A DNA stretch of 64,000 nt from Euwallacea fornicatus (Eukaryota > Arthropoda > Insecta > Coleoptera > Curculionidae): assembly GCF_040115645.1 (NCBI RefSeq), contig NC_089560.1:3410001-3474000 (forward strand), read 5' to 3'. Shown here one piece after another: positions 39,101-49,065 of the stretch. The notes below the pieces were generated by a model, which saw nothing but the letters and a program-made list of their open reading frames with translations, had not been told where the DNA came from and ran no database searches. Within the stretch, counting starts at the first letter, position 1. Every line of letters starts with the position of its first letter. The translations under genes were made by a program, and so were the position numbers.

Positions 39101-42100
39101 TTCTAGGAGACTTAGAGGCCCAATTTACCTCAATTAGTTACTAATGTTTGATACAATAAACTTAATGTGAAATAACTTGGTACATTGTTAACTTATAATA
39201 GTTGTTCTATGGTTTTGGTTGATTTGGAGGAGAAAACGCAAAATGACTTATAAACAAATATCTAGATTAAGTACAATCATTTTCGCAATTACGTCATAGC
39301 CTCATCAGGTACTATTCTGGCTCAACAGGATGAACAGGGCAGATGAACTGCTTCCTGGAAATATTACTGCGATCGAAAAATGAATGAAAGAAATGATTTT
39401 TTCATTTAAAATTCGCGAGTACTATAAAACCATGAAACTTTTTTTTTAGGTTGGTAGTACTGCCTGTGATATCTATGCAAATTTTCACGTCAGTACATTC
39501 AATTCCTGCAAAGCTAGACGTGCTTTTGTAAACATACAAAAGCGAGTTTTTCGATTTTTACTATACCTGATTTTATTGAGCAAAGAACTTGCATAAAATT
39601 TTGTTTGAGGATCGAATGCCGGCATTTGATTTGGATCAATCCTAACTCTTTTAAAAGATGTTTTGTGCTGCAAATGCGTTAAATCTGGATTGGTTCCAAA
39701 AACACTTAACTTTTTCGAAAAAAAAAAAAAAAGCATCGCATTGGAATCTGTCAAACAATTATGTCTGAATCTCACGCGTCATTACGGTGCATGACACTTC
39801 GCTCAAAAGTCAAGGTTACGTTGACAGTCTTCTTCGGTTACCGCGGCGTCGTGCATTATGAATTTTTTCCGCCAGGCCAAACTGTCAAGAAGGAATATTA
39901 TTTGAACGTTATGCATCGTTAGCGTGAAACTATTCGCCTCAAGAGGCCTAAACTATGGGATAATTCTTGGTTTCCGCACCAAGAAATACACCGTCCCACA
40001 CACACTGTACTGGTTCCTCGAGAGCGTTTTGCCAAAAACTCGGCCCATGGCGTTCCACAACCGCCGCATTCGCCTGATTTAGCACCGTCGGACTTCTGCC
40101 CGTTTAACACGCTCAAAAGACCGGGGACATCGTTTCGACTCGATTGGGAAGATAAAAGCCGAATCGAAGAAAGTACTGATGGTCATTCCGGAAAAGAACT
40201 TTTTTGACTCTCTCTCGAGAATTGGAAAAAATGTTCGCATAAGTTCATTGTGTGGGACGGGGAGAGCTTCGAAGGCGTTGAAATTTATTTGGAAGGATAA
40301 ATAAAGATTTCTCATTTGATAAATTCGCTTTATTTTTTTATCGCAATAGGAAAATCACTCGACCCACCCCTGACACAGTAACGGGATCGGTTTCATTAAA
40401 AGGCGTTTAATCATGCACCGTGGGATTAGGCTTTCATAACGCAACTACAGCTAATTCCTGAGCGTTTCCAGTGTCGATACCGTCGCCCCTACTTACGAAC
40501 GAGCGCGGGTGCGTTTTACGTCCGCTGAATATGACTGAAATACACATTACTTGTCCAATGTAGCTGTTTCATTCAGGTTTTACGGGTGCTGAGAAGGAAT
40601 ACAAAATGGAAAAAGTGCCAAAAAATCTGAACAGGAAATTGGTGCACAATAAGTAAATTATGCGCTTAAACTGCAAATAAAAAACTACTTTTAATCGAAA
40701 ATAGTTACACAAATATACGTTACATTAACTGTCTAAAACGTTAACAATAAAAATGTGATATGGCTGAATTAAATGGGGCGTTACGTTCGAGGCTATAATG
40801 TTAGGTATACAAAGCCCCATTAGCCGCTAAACGACTAAATTGCTCTTAATTTTGCAATATAAATAACACTGCTAAATCTTAAAGAACCATTGACCGGAAC
40901 ATGGCCGATAATAAGTGTCATGCAATGTGAATATATTTAATATTTGGTAGGGATTTAAACGCAGAGAAGTGACCAGGAATGTTGTATAATGGCAACTCTA
41001 TGGTCAAAATTTTCAGTTACCAAAGCAATTAACTTACAAAAAAGAAAAAAATTGGTAGGTTCTTATACCTAATTACTAGCTAGGTTCTACAAATCGTTGG
41101 CCCTCTTCAAAACACTAAACAAAATTAATATGCTGACATTAGCCAAAACCAATATCCCGTCTTCATGCAATATACAGGGTGTCAAACTTAAAGAAAAAAT
41201 CTTGGTGGCAGATTTTAGCGTGGTACAAAGGCAGCTTTTAAGCTAGAAAGTGTCTGCCTCCTTTCACTAGCGGCACGTCCAGGGGTAACGCAGGAAATTA
41301 AAAAAAAATCAAAGAAGAAAGAAACTTTATTACGGCTACACTTCCACAAATGGCACGCAATATTTTTTAAAATAAAAAAAACATTTGACAATTAGTAACA
41401 GGAAACTTCCAATAGTTGCTGAAAATGTCCTTCAGCTTCAATGCAAGCATTAACTCATATTAACATCGATTGCTGAACACGTTGAAATATTCCCGGCGTG
41501 TATCTTATCTAATTACACGAATCTCGTATCCGTTGGATTAATTCTTCTTCGGTGTTGAGCGAAGTGTTCTAAACGAAAGGACTTCACATGTCCCCAAAGG
41601 AAAAAATCTAACGGTTTTAAATCCGGTGACCTGGGAGGCCGCGACTGCGCTTAATGCGAAAAAATTATAAAAGTTTTTAAACTCAGTATAAATGACACTG
41701 CCAACAAAATCGGATAAATAATCATTAAGATATTTACGATAAATGACTTATTTAGAAAATGTTGACGCTCTGCAATTTGAAAACGTAGCGTTATCGGACC
41801 TACGTTTGCACAAACTTTTGGTCTTGAATCACGCAAATAGTCGCCCCTTGAAGTTGGGCCGGGTACCTAAATAACACCCCGTATGAAAGTGTATAAATAG
41901 GGGATGAAAACGTCCCAGGAAATCTACGGAAATGAAAGACCGTGTTGCCAAAACGCCATATTCTCTTGTACCTTAAGGATCCGACTAGAGATATTTCCCA
42001 AGCAAGTTTTAAAGTCGATATGGTAAATCGCTGGATATCGGGTGACTCAGGGTCGGCTTTGAGGAAGAAGATTTTACACATAAAACCGCAATCAAATCGT

Positions 42101-45100
42101 TTTCTTGTGAACACCTTCTTATTTTCTCCCCAAAAATTAACAAAGAGTAAAATCGTCTCACTCCTTGCAGCACAGTCCTCCTCGACATTACTCACTCTTT
42201 GCCACAGTGAAGCTCGCTCTAAGGCTCGTCCTAAGCACACAAGAATACTACGCGTACGAGATGATTTAAGAGAAAATCCCTCCTTTCCATCGATCACTGT
42301 CATAATCAGTGCTCTGATACCTCGATTGGTACACTACAAACCACCATAAAACGGTGTGCATATCCGCATAAACGTACACGTTCCAAATTCAAATCACATC
42401 TTTACATCTCGCAATCTCTACACAACCAGCGCAACAACTTCTGACCTCTGGCTCGACGAATATACGTTATGTTAATTTTCTATTACAGGCTCACAGCACG
42501 ATTTTGATCACTTAAGTACCCGTGTAAAACCTGAATGTAGATACTCCTCTCCAATAGACCATGCCCGTATAGAAAGAAATGTATTAATTTTAGGCTTTTT
42601 TTATTTCCTGGATGCGTTTTTTCGACGCGGAAGCTGTCCCTCGGCGTGCTTCCTATCTTTATAAGGCAACGTTTCGTTGAATGGAGAGATAGAAAGCGCT
42701 TAAATCCAATATCCTATTTTATTCAGGACACAGCGCCTGCCTTACAATAAGTCCTTCAGTAAAACTTCTTCGAAGTACCAGGAAGAGCGTTCCTGAAGCT
42801 CGCGAAAGATAATTAGATAACAATAAAAAAAGAGAGAAACCCCGGCCGGGCATCATTGTTGCGGCGAGATCTCTTCTTAAGACATAATTAATGGTGCCTA
42901 GGCATAGAAATTTCTCAAGTTTATGGCAGGTTATGTTAATGTATTCTTCACGTTTGAGGTGGATTGTTAATTTTTTTCTTTTGTCATGTTTGGGAATAAC
43001 CCCTCGCACACACACACGAGCAAAGGAGTAATCTGCGAGACGAGACATTTTCACGGTGCTCCTCTCGAGGTCCTGAAGACGGTGCCGGTCACCGAAACGC
43101 CAACAAAGACAGCCGTCCAAGGTCTTAGGAAAGGGCGAATGTTACTCTCAGTTAATTTTCACCGAGAACAATGTGCAATATCACCCCCCACTTGCAGGGC
43201 GTTATTTCTAAGCGCAGTAAGTCATGTTTACTCAAAGCGGACGTTCTTGAATTTTCAACAAAAAAACTGTCAACTTCCATATATCGACCGTAGCTGAGTG
43301 ACCGGCACAGTCTTGAGATTGGCAATAAGGTTTGCACTGCGATCCTTACAGGTGTTCTTGCTGCTTGACATTGGGCCGGGAATCAGCATGCAAATGAGTC
43401 GGTACACAAATCGCAGATTTATATACTGCGTGACACAGAAAAGAGAACGCAAAAACGATTAAGTTTTCAGCCATAAATATCAAAGTATTTACGAGTTATC
43501 AGGAATTTTAGGCCTCTTTTTAAGTACAAATATTGCAGCAAAATATCGACATTATGACTGTAAAGTGTCATTTATTGGTGTGTGGTGTGCTTAGAAAGTG
43601 CCTTTAGATTAATCAAATATGCCTAGACGCAGAATGCAGAGAAATGTTTATTAATTGAGCGAGTTTGAGAGAGGCCGCCGAATGGTGGGTCCATCAGAGG
43701 CTGGTCGGTTACTCAGGGAAATCGCCACTAGATTGAACCGTAGCGTAAACTCTATAGTGAAATGTTGCCAGGCATGGTTTCAAGAAGAGCAAACAGATAG
43801 AAGGAGAGGACGATTCCGAAGAACTACAGAACACCAACATGGCTGCCTTCGAGTTGCGGCCCTAAGAAATAGGTTCGTCTCATCGAGGACGCTGGCGAAT
43901 CATTGGTTTCCTGAGTATGGGAACCCCATTGGGATTCGAACCATTTATCATCGGACAAGAAGTTTTGGACTGATCTCCTACCGTCCCCATCTTGTGTTAC
44001 CCCTCACCGTGAATGATAGTCAAAATCGATAACAGCAGTAGAGAGAACGGCTACTTTGGAACCTGGAATGGGATAATATCGTGTTTTGTGACGAATCCAG
44101 ATTCTGTTTGGGTATGCATGATGATCAGGCAAGAGTAAGAAGGAGACGGGGTGAAAGAGGGGATCCTCAGTTGACAATGCAGAGGCACGTCCATCAGACC
44201 GTTGGGTTAATGGTTTGAGGTGGTATTGCATATGGTAGCAGGTCACCTTTACTTTTCGTTAGAGGCAACGTGACAGCCCAACGGTACACACAAGGAGTCC
44301 TGGAACCTTATCTGGAAGCTCTTGTTAATTCGGTTTTCACACGCGGCTGGAGTGACTACGGACTCCTTTCAACAAAATGCAGTCAATTTGCTGCCTTAGC
44401 CACCTCACGTTCCAGACCTCTCATCGATTGAACGTGTATGGGTATTGCAGGTAGAAAGTTGCATAATTTGTCCCATCCCCCGGACACCCTAGCGGCGCTA
44501 TGTCATGCTGTCCAGTTAGTCTGGAATGAGATTCCCCAAGAGGACATCAATAGCCTCATTAGATCCGCGCCTAGACGTGTACGGGAAGGTGTAAGAAACC
44601 GCGGAGGACTGACAAATTAGTAATTTTTTTGGTTTTTAACAATTAAATTTGTCTAATTTTTTAATTATGCATTTCTTTTAGCGCAAGGAAAACGCGTAAC
44701 AAGAACCATTTGAATAAAACCATTTTTACGGGGTGTTCTCTTTTTACCTCACGCAGTATGTTTAAGACGGGCCCTAAATTCGATAATAACATCGATAGGC
44801 CTTCCCATCCACGAGATGCTGCTCCACGTTGCAATCAAAGTATCTGATTCAGCCACGGGGGTCGTTGACTCGGGCAAGAAAAGATCGATAGGACAATGCA
44901 ACCCCAACACTTCAAAGGGACCATCAGGAAGATTATCTGCTGTTGCAGCTAATATTCACGGTTTTTCATTAAGCAGGATCATGAGATAGTTGCTGGAATA
45001 CCGCCTATTATTTTAAGCGAGAGCAGCAAATGAGCCCTGAAATCGCTTAGCTATTATGATGCAATTAATGATTACCTTGCCAGCAACTTGGTGGCAAAGA

Positions 45101-48100
45101 TGGAAAATGTACTTGAGATTAATGAATTCGAGTCGTGTTCTAAATTTACAGGCGTTTGCTGATGACACTGCAGTTGCGCCCATTAGAAACGACATGGATA
45201 AGTTGTAGGTTTCTCAAGGTGTTTGGTAATTTCAAGGTCACTCACCTCACCCTGTACAATTCTCTTTCGGATTCTCGCAATGTCCACCTTAATTTTATAT
45301 TGTAAGTTTGAAGTCTTATTTAAGTGGGACTGATAGTCTTAATAAGGAACCTACCGAGACGGTCACACGTAATCTAACATTAGTATTAACAATATTAACG
45401 AGGAAGTACGTAGGCGTCTAAGAGTGACCAACATTTTTCTCTTTTTTAAGGACGCAGAGGTGTCTATTAATAATGTTCTCAGGAAAAGAAAGTTATATAT
45501 TGTTATTTCACCCCAAATTAGACGCATATTACCACACGAGCCTCGCTGCGCGACGGTGAAAAAACGTGCTGAAATGCAGCTGACACAATAAACGAGTATC
45601 ACAAAGTTTAAGATTCACTGAGCATGTACTTTAACCATATTAGAAAACTGTTCATTGTTTAAATAATTCGTTCGAAACAAATAATTGTCATTGTTACTTA
45701 TTCGGGGCGAAGTGCTGCAGGAATATAAAGCGAGATCCAATGAGTAAGTCTCGACATGTTGAAAAATTATGGTTCCTAATGGGTTGGGTTTCTATTCCAT
45801 GATTTATTATTTGGGCACTACAGGATCTAAGCACACTCAGATCGCATTAGCATAATCTTGCATTCGAACTTTCGAGATGAGACTAGGAGTATTTCAATGA
45901 AAGGTTAAGAAGTGAAAGGTTTTAATTGTGGAAAATTCAGGCGCAGAGCACATTCGTAAATATACATGTGTAGGTACAGATCAACTGTTAAATAGATCGG
46001 AAAAATAATTAGCCACCATAACTGTTGGTCGATAGGGTTCATTTGTTACGCTGATTGTCGATTTAGATATACCTCTTCTTGTCCTTCCAAGTCTAATTTA
46101 TGGGACTGCGAATCTTACATTTCAGTTACTGACATTTCCTGCTGATTCTGCAAGAGGTTTCTTGGGGATTAATTAACGTTTTCCTGAACTCTAGAAAATC
46201 GTACTCGACGACAAAACCACGGTTGGGATGGGCGCGTTTTTTTCGAAAACGCACCCATGTCAACGTTTCATGTGTTGCTGCGCCCATAATTAAAAAAAAA
46301 AAAAAAAAAAAAAACGAATTGCCCATTGCATTTTGTCATAGTTCCAAAAGCACATATCTCTCCGGAGTTGAAAAGAGTACCGTTTTAGACACTGTGAGAA
46401 GAGAACGCGCCAGGTGTTGAAAATAAAATAAAACCCCTGGGTCTATTCCTGTGATGTTCCCAGGTTTTCAAAAGGTCCCCTTTTGAATCGGAATCTGCTC
46501 ATTAGCTACTTGCCTAGTTCTTTTATAATAGTCACGATTCGTTCAAGGCGACCTACCCTAATAAAGAATTATTGCGGATTATTGAGCATTCAACAGGCCA
46601 CCCATTGTAGTCTATTCCGCAAGTTTTATTTGCAAATATTGCTCGTTAGATAGCTGCGGTATGATGTAACTGTCACATAATTCTAATCCACCTACCACAT
46701 TATATATCATATAAAACTCGGACGAACTGGCAAAACCTGAACCTAACCCGCAACCCAACCGTTTATTTACAGTAAATAAACAGGAAGTACCAAGTTATTT
46801 AAATTTTTTTACAGAGTTGCGTTTTTATTATATCGAGTCCCGAGTATTAAGTTCCAAGTTTGGTTTTAAGTAATATACAGGATGTGTAGAAAGGTTGGTA
46901 TAAACCTAAGGACGCGAAAACTGAGCGAAAAGTAGTAAAAAAAGTTTCTATAAACATCAATCCGATGAAGCACCGTTATTGAGATGTGGCCTTTCAAAGA
47001 GCTTCTATCATTTCGAAATTTGTTTTAATAATTTTTTAATTAAGATAACGGAATGAAAATTGTAGGTAAATATCATATTCTAAGGGTTTTTATCAATATC
47101 TATCATAAATAAAGGTAGTTTATTAAGTGCCCTTTCGAGAAATTGTTTGATTTTTTTTATTCCTTTGAATCATTAAGTAAATAATTTGATATTATAACGA
47201 ATTAGACATTTTTGAATAAAAAATGTTCTACTTTTTTTTCAAATTGTGCGTAGTTTAATCAATAATAATTAAATCTTAAATTATGTTTGGTTCGCAATAG
47301 CAACATTTTCACATAGCAGGCAACTATCACAATGATAGTCTCATTGTAGTAATTGTCACTTACATGTTTTTTATGTATTTTTTGCTTCAAAGTTATAACC
47401 TAAAATTTACTACAAAAATTGATCACTTTTTTACTCTCTTGCTTTCGTGTCTTAATTAGCAATTTTGTAAGTGCCTCGGTAGGTCTCTTTCAGCGTGCAG
47501 ACTATTTTCATTACATAATGGACAATCACTATAATGAAACTATCACCGTGAATGTTATTTAGAAAATAATTATTTCTGACAAAACTATGCAGAATTCGGA
47601 AAAAAGTAGAGACATTTTTTCTTCAAAAAAGTTTTATTGATCAAAAAATAATATTATTTTCTTAATAATTCAAAAGAATAAAAACTATTTGAAACATTTC
47701 TGGGAAGGGTAGTTAGAAGACTACCTTTAATTATAATTGTTTTGATCAAACTTATGACGATTAGAGACCCTTGTGGTAAGATTGTTATCTACAATTTTCA
47801 TTCCATTATTTTAATGATAAAGAAATTATAAAAACAAAAAATTCAAGTGATGGGCCTCATTTGGAGGGTCATATCTCAGTGATAAACTGATGTTAATAGC
47901 AGCTTTTTTTACTATTTTTGGCTCTTGTTTCACTTCCTTAAGCTTTGTACCAACATTGTCAAAGTCCTGTATAGATACTTAAATGATCAAGCTTTATTGA
48001 ATTTTTATGGAATATTACTGAGAAATTGATAAAGGGTTTTTAAAGAGATAATTTTCCAGGAGATTTTAGATATTCATTTTCTAAATAAGTATGAAATTTC

Positions 48101-49065
48101 GTTCTGATCCAGAAAACTAGTAAAATTGGTCAAAATCTTGCAAAATTAAAAGTATTTGTTCAAACAAAAAAGCTTACTATCTCGGGTTTTGAAGAGTTGG
48201 TAAAATTGAAGGTAAGATGAGTGAATGAGCAAATGTGGTATGAGGAAGACTGGCTGTGGGACAAACAAATAGGTTGATATTTAAGTTAATGTTGGCTTAA
48301 TGTTAGAAATGCCTGTTGAATAACTTAATTATGGCAAATGTCAGGCAACTGCTTGGGGATATATGTGAAATTCTAATTACATGTTGCAAATGTGGAGATT
48401 AATTTGCTAAAAAATGTTGCTCATATACAGGGTGTTCTGGATTTTATCTACCAACAATTATGTACAACCTTCTAGAGATAGAGGAACAGTTCAGGCATAG
48501 ATTAATGAAAGTGGGTAGGTCAACAATGTGCACTCAATCAAAGCAAAAAAAGTCGAATCCTACTGCACTTTTCTTGAGCTATTTCATTTGTTTAAAATTA
48601 TGTTCAGCCTATACTTTTGCCTCGATTTCAAAATGTTTGTATTTGAGAACCATTTTGATATGCTCTCAAGGAGTGGATCCCTCAGATATTTTATTACACA
48701 TGCTAGAGGTATTTCTGAGGTACATATTTTGAGATATTTTTGAAACATTTTGTTGCATTTTGGTGGACACACATTTATCAGCCAAACAAATTCCAAGAGA
48801 CAACAAAATTATTCATACATAACTCCAACATCAGTTGAAACTAAATCATTATCTGATACTTCTAGATATTAAATTGCTTGAACAAGTTAGGTAAATTTAG
48901 CTCACGTCTCGCAGCCGCCAATAAGTCCTTCACTTCCTTGATAATCCTCTTGATCTGCTGATTGGTCTTTTCCAACTCCCGTTCATGTTTGTGCAAATTC
49001 TCCCTGAAATAGGGGCTGTCACTGAGACACTCTGTGAATTCCAAAGGCGGTAATACCACCCCCAT
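24112..49065 (-). CDS. Graf: GRAF-family Rho GTPase-activating protein (BAR-PH-RhoGAP-SH3)
   Basis: Sixteen coding exons: 49065-48906, 37920-37763, 37570-37400, 29610-29458, 29111-28922, 28630-28533, 28034-28011, 27958-27779, 27666-27530, 27474-27278, 27220-27115, 27063-26685, 26520-26307, 25938-25788, 24338-24259 and 24203-24112 (stop TGA). All phases agree; 829 residues. The BAR domain (about 1-250) begins PPLEFTECLSDSPYFRENL. The PH domain (about 265-375) has EGYLFLLEKKAFGTTWTKY and RRKSDSIDKRFCFDV. RhoGAP (about 385-570) has GIYR with the arginine finger near 424, KTYLRCLPEPLM and GVCFGPTLLRPEEETVA. A Ser/Pro-rich linker follows, then SH3 (RTLYACLGEHDGELSF, PGWLEGTLNGKTGLIPENYV). GRAF proteins couple membrane curvature to Rho/Cdc42 inactivation in clathrin-independent uptake. 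An ATG at 49065 in good context was chosen; the open frame upstream of it has no ATG. Confidence 0.94.
25932..25939 (-). promoter_or_regulatory. tandem splice acceptors six bases apart, GRAF exon 14
   Basis: On the minus strand the intron ends TTACAG then CTACAG, so two AG acceptors lie six bases apart. Both keep frame (G|CT ACA GAT or G|AT). Use of the second removes two residues (Ala-Thr) at the junction. Confidence 0.6.
28011..28034 (-). other. 24-base microexon in the GRAF PH domain
   Basis: It encodes GEEKDDVM in phase 0, with acceptor AG at 28036-28035 and donor GTCAGT at 28010. It joins exon 28630-28533 (ending QLTTKS) to exon 27958-27779 (starting LPQPERM). Skipping it would keep the frame and shorten a PH-domain loop by eight residues. 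Confidence 0.8.
31074..31205. promoter_or_regulatory. paired CRE-like sites plus E-box in GRAF intron 4
   Basis: TGACGTCA occurs at 31074-31081 and again at 31115-31122, 41 bases apart. CACGTG follows at about 31200-31205. The patch around them is richer in G and C than its surroundings. The sites are exact consensus palindromes; their function is inferred only. Confidence 0.45.
32406..32843. repeat. short foldback/MITE element, family D
   Basis: The left end ATAGGGTGGGCCAACGAAA faces a right end whose reverse complement starts TATACAGGGTGGCCCAATG. Further in, TTTTCAGTATCTAAAATGAAA corresponds to TTTTTAGTATTTAAAGCAAA. About 440 bases, no coding part recognised. Confidence 0.75.
34305..35311. 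repeat. foldback element, family E
   Basis: The left end TACAGGGTCCGTCATATATG and then CGGAATAACGG is mirrored at the right by CCGTTATTCCACATG and then GACGGACCCTGTA. The inner arms also pair: GTCCGACGAAGTCCAACTTTT against AAAAGTTGGACTTCGTCGGA. About 1 kb in all. Confidence 0.9.
34690..34910 (-). pseudogene. DDE transposase 3' fragment inside foldback E
   Basis: The minus strand reads IGWPARLPDLNPRAFFRW and then SHLKDQV, matching the W.PRSPDLNPLDFFLWG..K block of IS630/mariner-type transposases. The flanking sequence is frame-shifted and stop-containing. Only this short catalytic-region piece remains clear. Confidence 0.6.
38538..38930 (-). pseudogene. probable pogo/Tigger (CENP-B-like) transposase C-terminal fragment
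   Basis: A minus-strand open frame ending at 38538 has an acidic run (SSDEEEVDRNDEVL) followed by PTVHKALSALKIVAHYAQM and then NENFLSAIDHVQNKI. This layout resembles the C-terminal tail of pogo/Tigger-like DDE transposases in insects. No ATG opens it (it starts at GTG). The catalytic core was not found to its right. The family call is tentative; an orphan exon cannot be excluded. Confidence 0.4.
39800..40375 (+). pseudogene. mariner transposase 3' fragment
   Basis: The plus strand reads VKVTLTVFFGYRGVVHYEFF and then PPGQTVKKEYYLNVMHR, next a stop, RETIRLKRPKLWDNSWF and PQPPHSPDLAPSDFCPFNTL. A final ESFEGVEIYLEG is the usual GDYFEGD-type end. This is the second half of a mariner-type transposase (SPDLAPSD is the third catalytic Asp region). 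Stops and frame shifts inactivate it; the N terminus and both ends are absent. Confidence 0.8.
41173..41885. repeat. foldback element, family B, copy 2 (left arm truncated)
   Basis: The right part matches copy 1: GTTATCGGACCTACGTTTG, then CCCCTTGAAGTTGGGCC and AACACCCCGTATG. The left end TACAGGGTGTCAAACTTAAAG aligns with the second, internal TACAGGGTCAAACT of copy 1 (near 17383), so the outer left arm is missing. Confidence 0.75.
41385..41650 (-). pseudogene. DDE transposase 3' fragment inside foldback B2
   Basis: The minus strand reads RPPRSPDLKPLDFFLWGHVK and then S. It continues with sequence parallel to copy B1 (TPGIFQRV-like and VNACIEAEGHFQQ-like after frame adjustment). It is the same lineage as the B1 fragment, and here the WG after DFFL is intact. 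Confidence 0.75.
43424..44758 (+). mobile_element. Tc1-like DNA transposon with terminal inverted repeats
   Basis: The ends pair as TACTGCGTGACACAGAAAAG followed by AGAAC on the left and GTTCTCTTTTTACCTCACGC followed by AGTA on the right. The inverted ends are about 25 to 28 bases with an ACACAG/AGGTAA mismatch, and TA flanks each side. Length is about 1.33 kb, typical of Tc1 elements. It contains a plus-strand transposase relic. Confidence 0.85.
43620..44620 (+). pseudogene. Tc1-like transposase, inactivated
   Basis: Starting near 43620 (MPRRRMQRNV then a stop), the plus strand carries a helix-turn-helix region (SEFERGRRMVGPSEAGRLLR, RLNRSVNSIVKCCQAWF) and a second DNA-binding domain. Then comes the first catalytic Asp block (NIVFCDESRFCL) and the C-terminal VWNEIPQEDINSLIRSAPRR followed by RNRGG. 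The second catalytic block, expected near 44350, is missing, which suggests an internal deletion. At least two further stops occur (near 44030 and 44215). The element is therefore non-autonomous but structurally recent-looking. Confidence 0.8.
45140..45205 (+). pseudogene. possible reverse-transcriptase scrap (FADD box)
   Basis: The plus strand reads LQAFADDTAVAPIRNDMDKL and then a stop. AFADD-T/L-A-V is the form of the catalytic YxDD box in some non-LTR retrotransposons. Only about 20 codons are convincing and the flanks are not, so this could be chance. Confidence 0.3.
46292..46314 (+). repeat. A-homopolymer of 23
   Basis: An uninterrupted run of 23 A. It could be the poly(A) tail of a retroposed fragment on the plus strand, but no element body was recognised upstream. 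Confidence 0.8.
46876..47972. repeat. foldback element, family A, copy 2 (long arms)
   Basis: Left TACAGGATGTGTAGAAAGG pairs with right ending CAAAGTCCTGTATA. Successive blocks pair over roughly 450-500 bases per arm. One example is GAAAATTGTAGGTAAATATC against GATTGTTATCTACAATTTTC in reverse. Others are ATAACGAATTAGACATTTTT and the flanking AATAATATTATTTT blocks. The outer sequence matches copy 1 at 13582-14465. No ORF was recognised. Confidence 0.85.

Larger units (their letters stand above)
37921..48905 (-). other. GRAF intron 1 (11 kb)
   Basis: This first intron carries most of the mobile-element debris in the window: a pogo-like fragment, a mariner fossil, foldbacks B2 and A2, a Tc1-like element with inverted ends, and a possible reverse-transcriptase scrap. 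A TACAGGGTGTTCTGG end at about 48427 has no partner that I could find. Confidence 0.75.

Noticed and set aside
41800..42303. 167-codon minus-strand open frame
   Set aside because: It runs into the end of foldback B2, has no recognisable domain, and a comparable open frame exists on the other strand. Probably chance.
43070..43120. CTGAAGA...CACCGAAAC string resembling a hammerhead ribozyme core
   Set aside because: Stem II would begin with a C-C mismatch, stem III pairs only about three bases before a mismatch, and the strands expected to form stem I do not pair.
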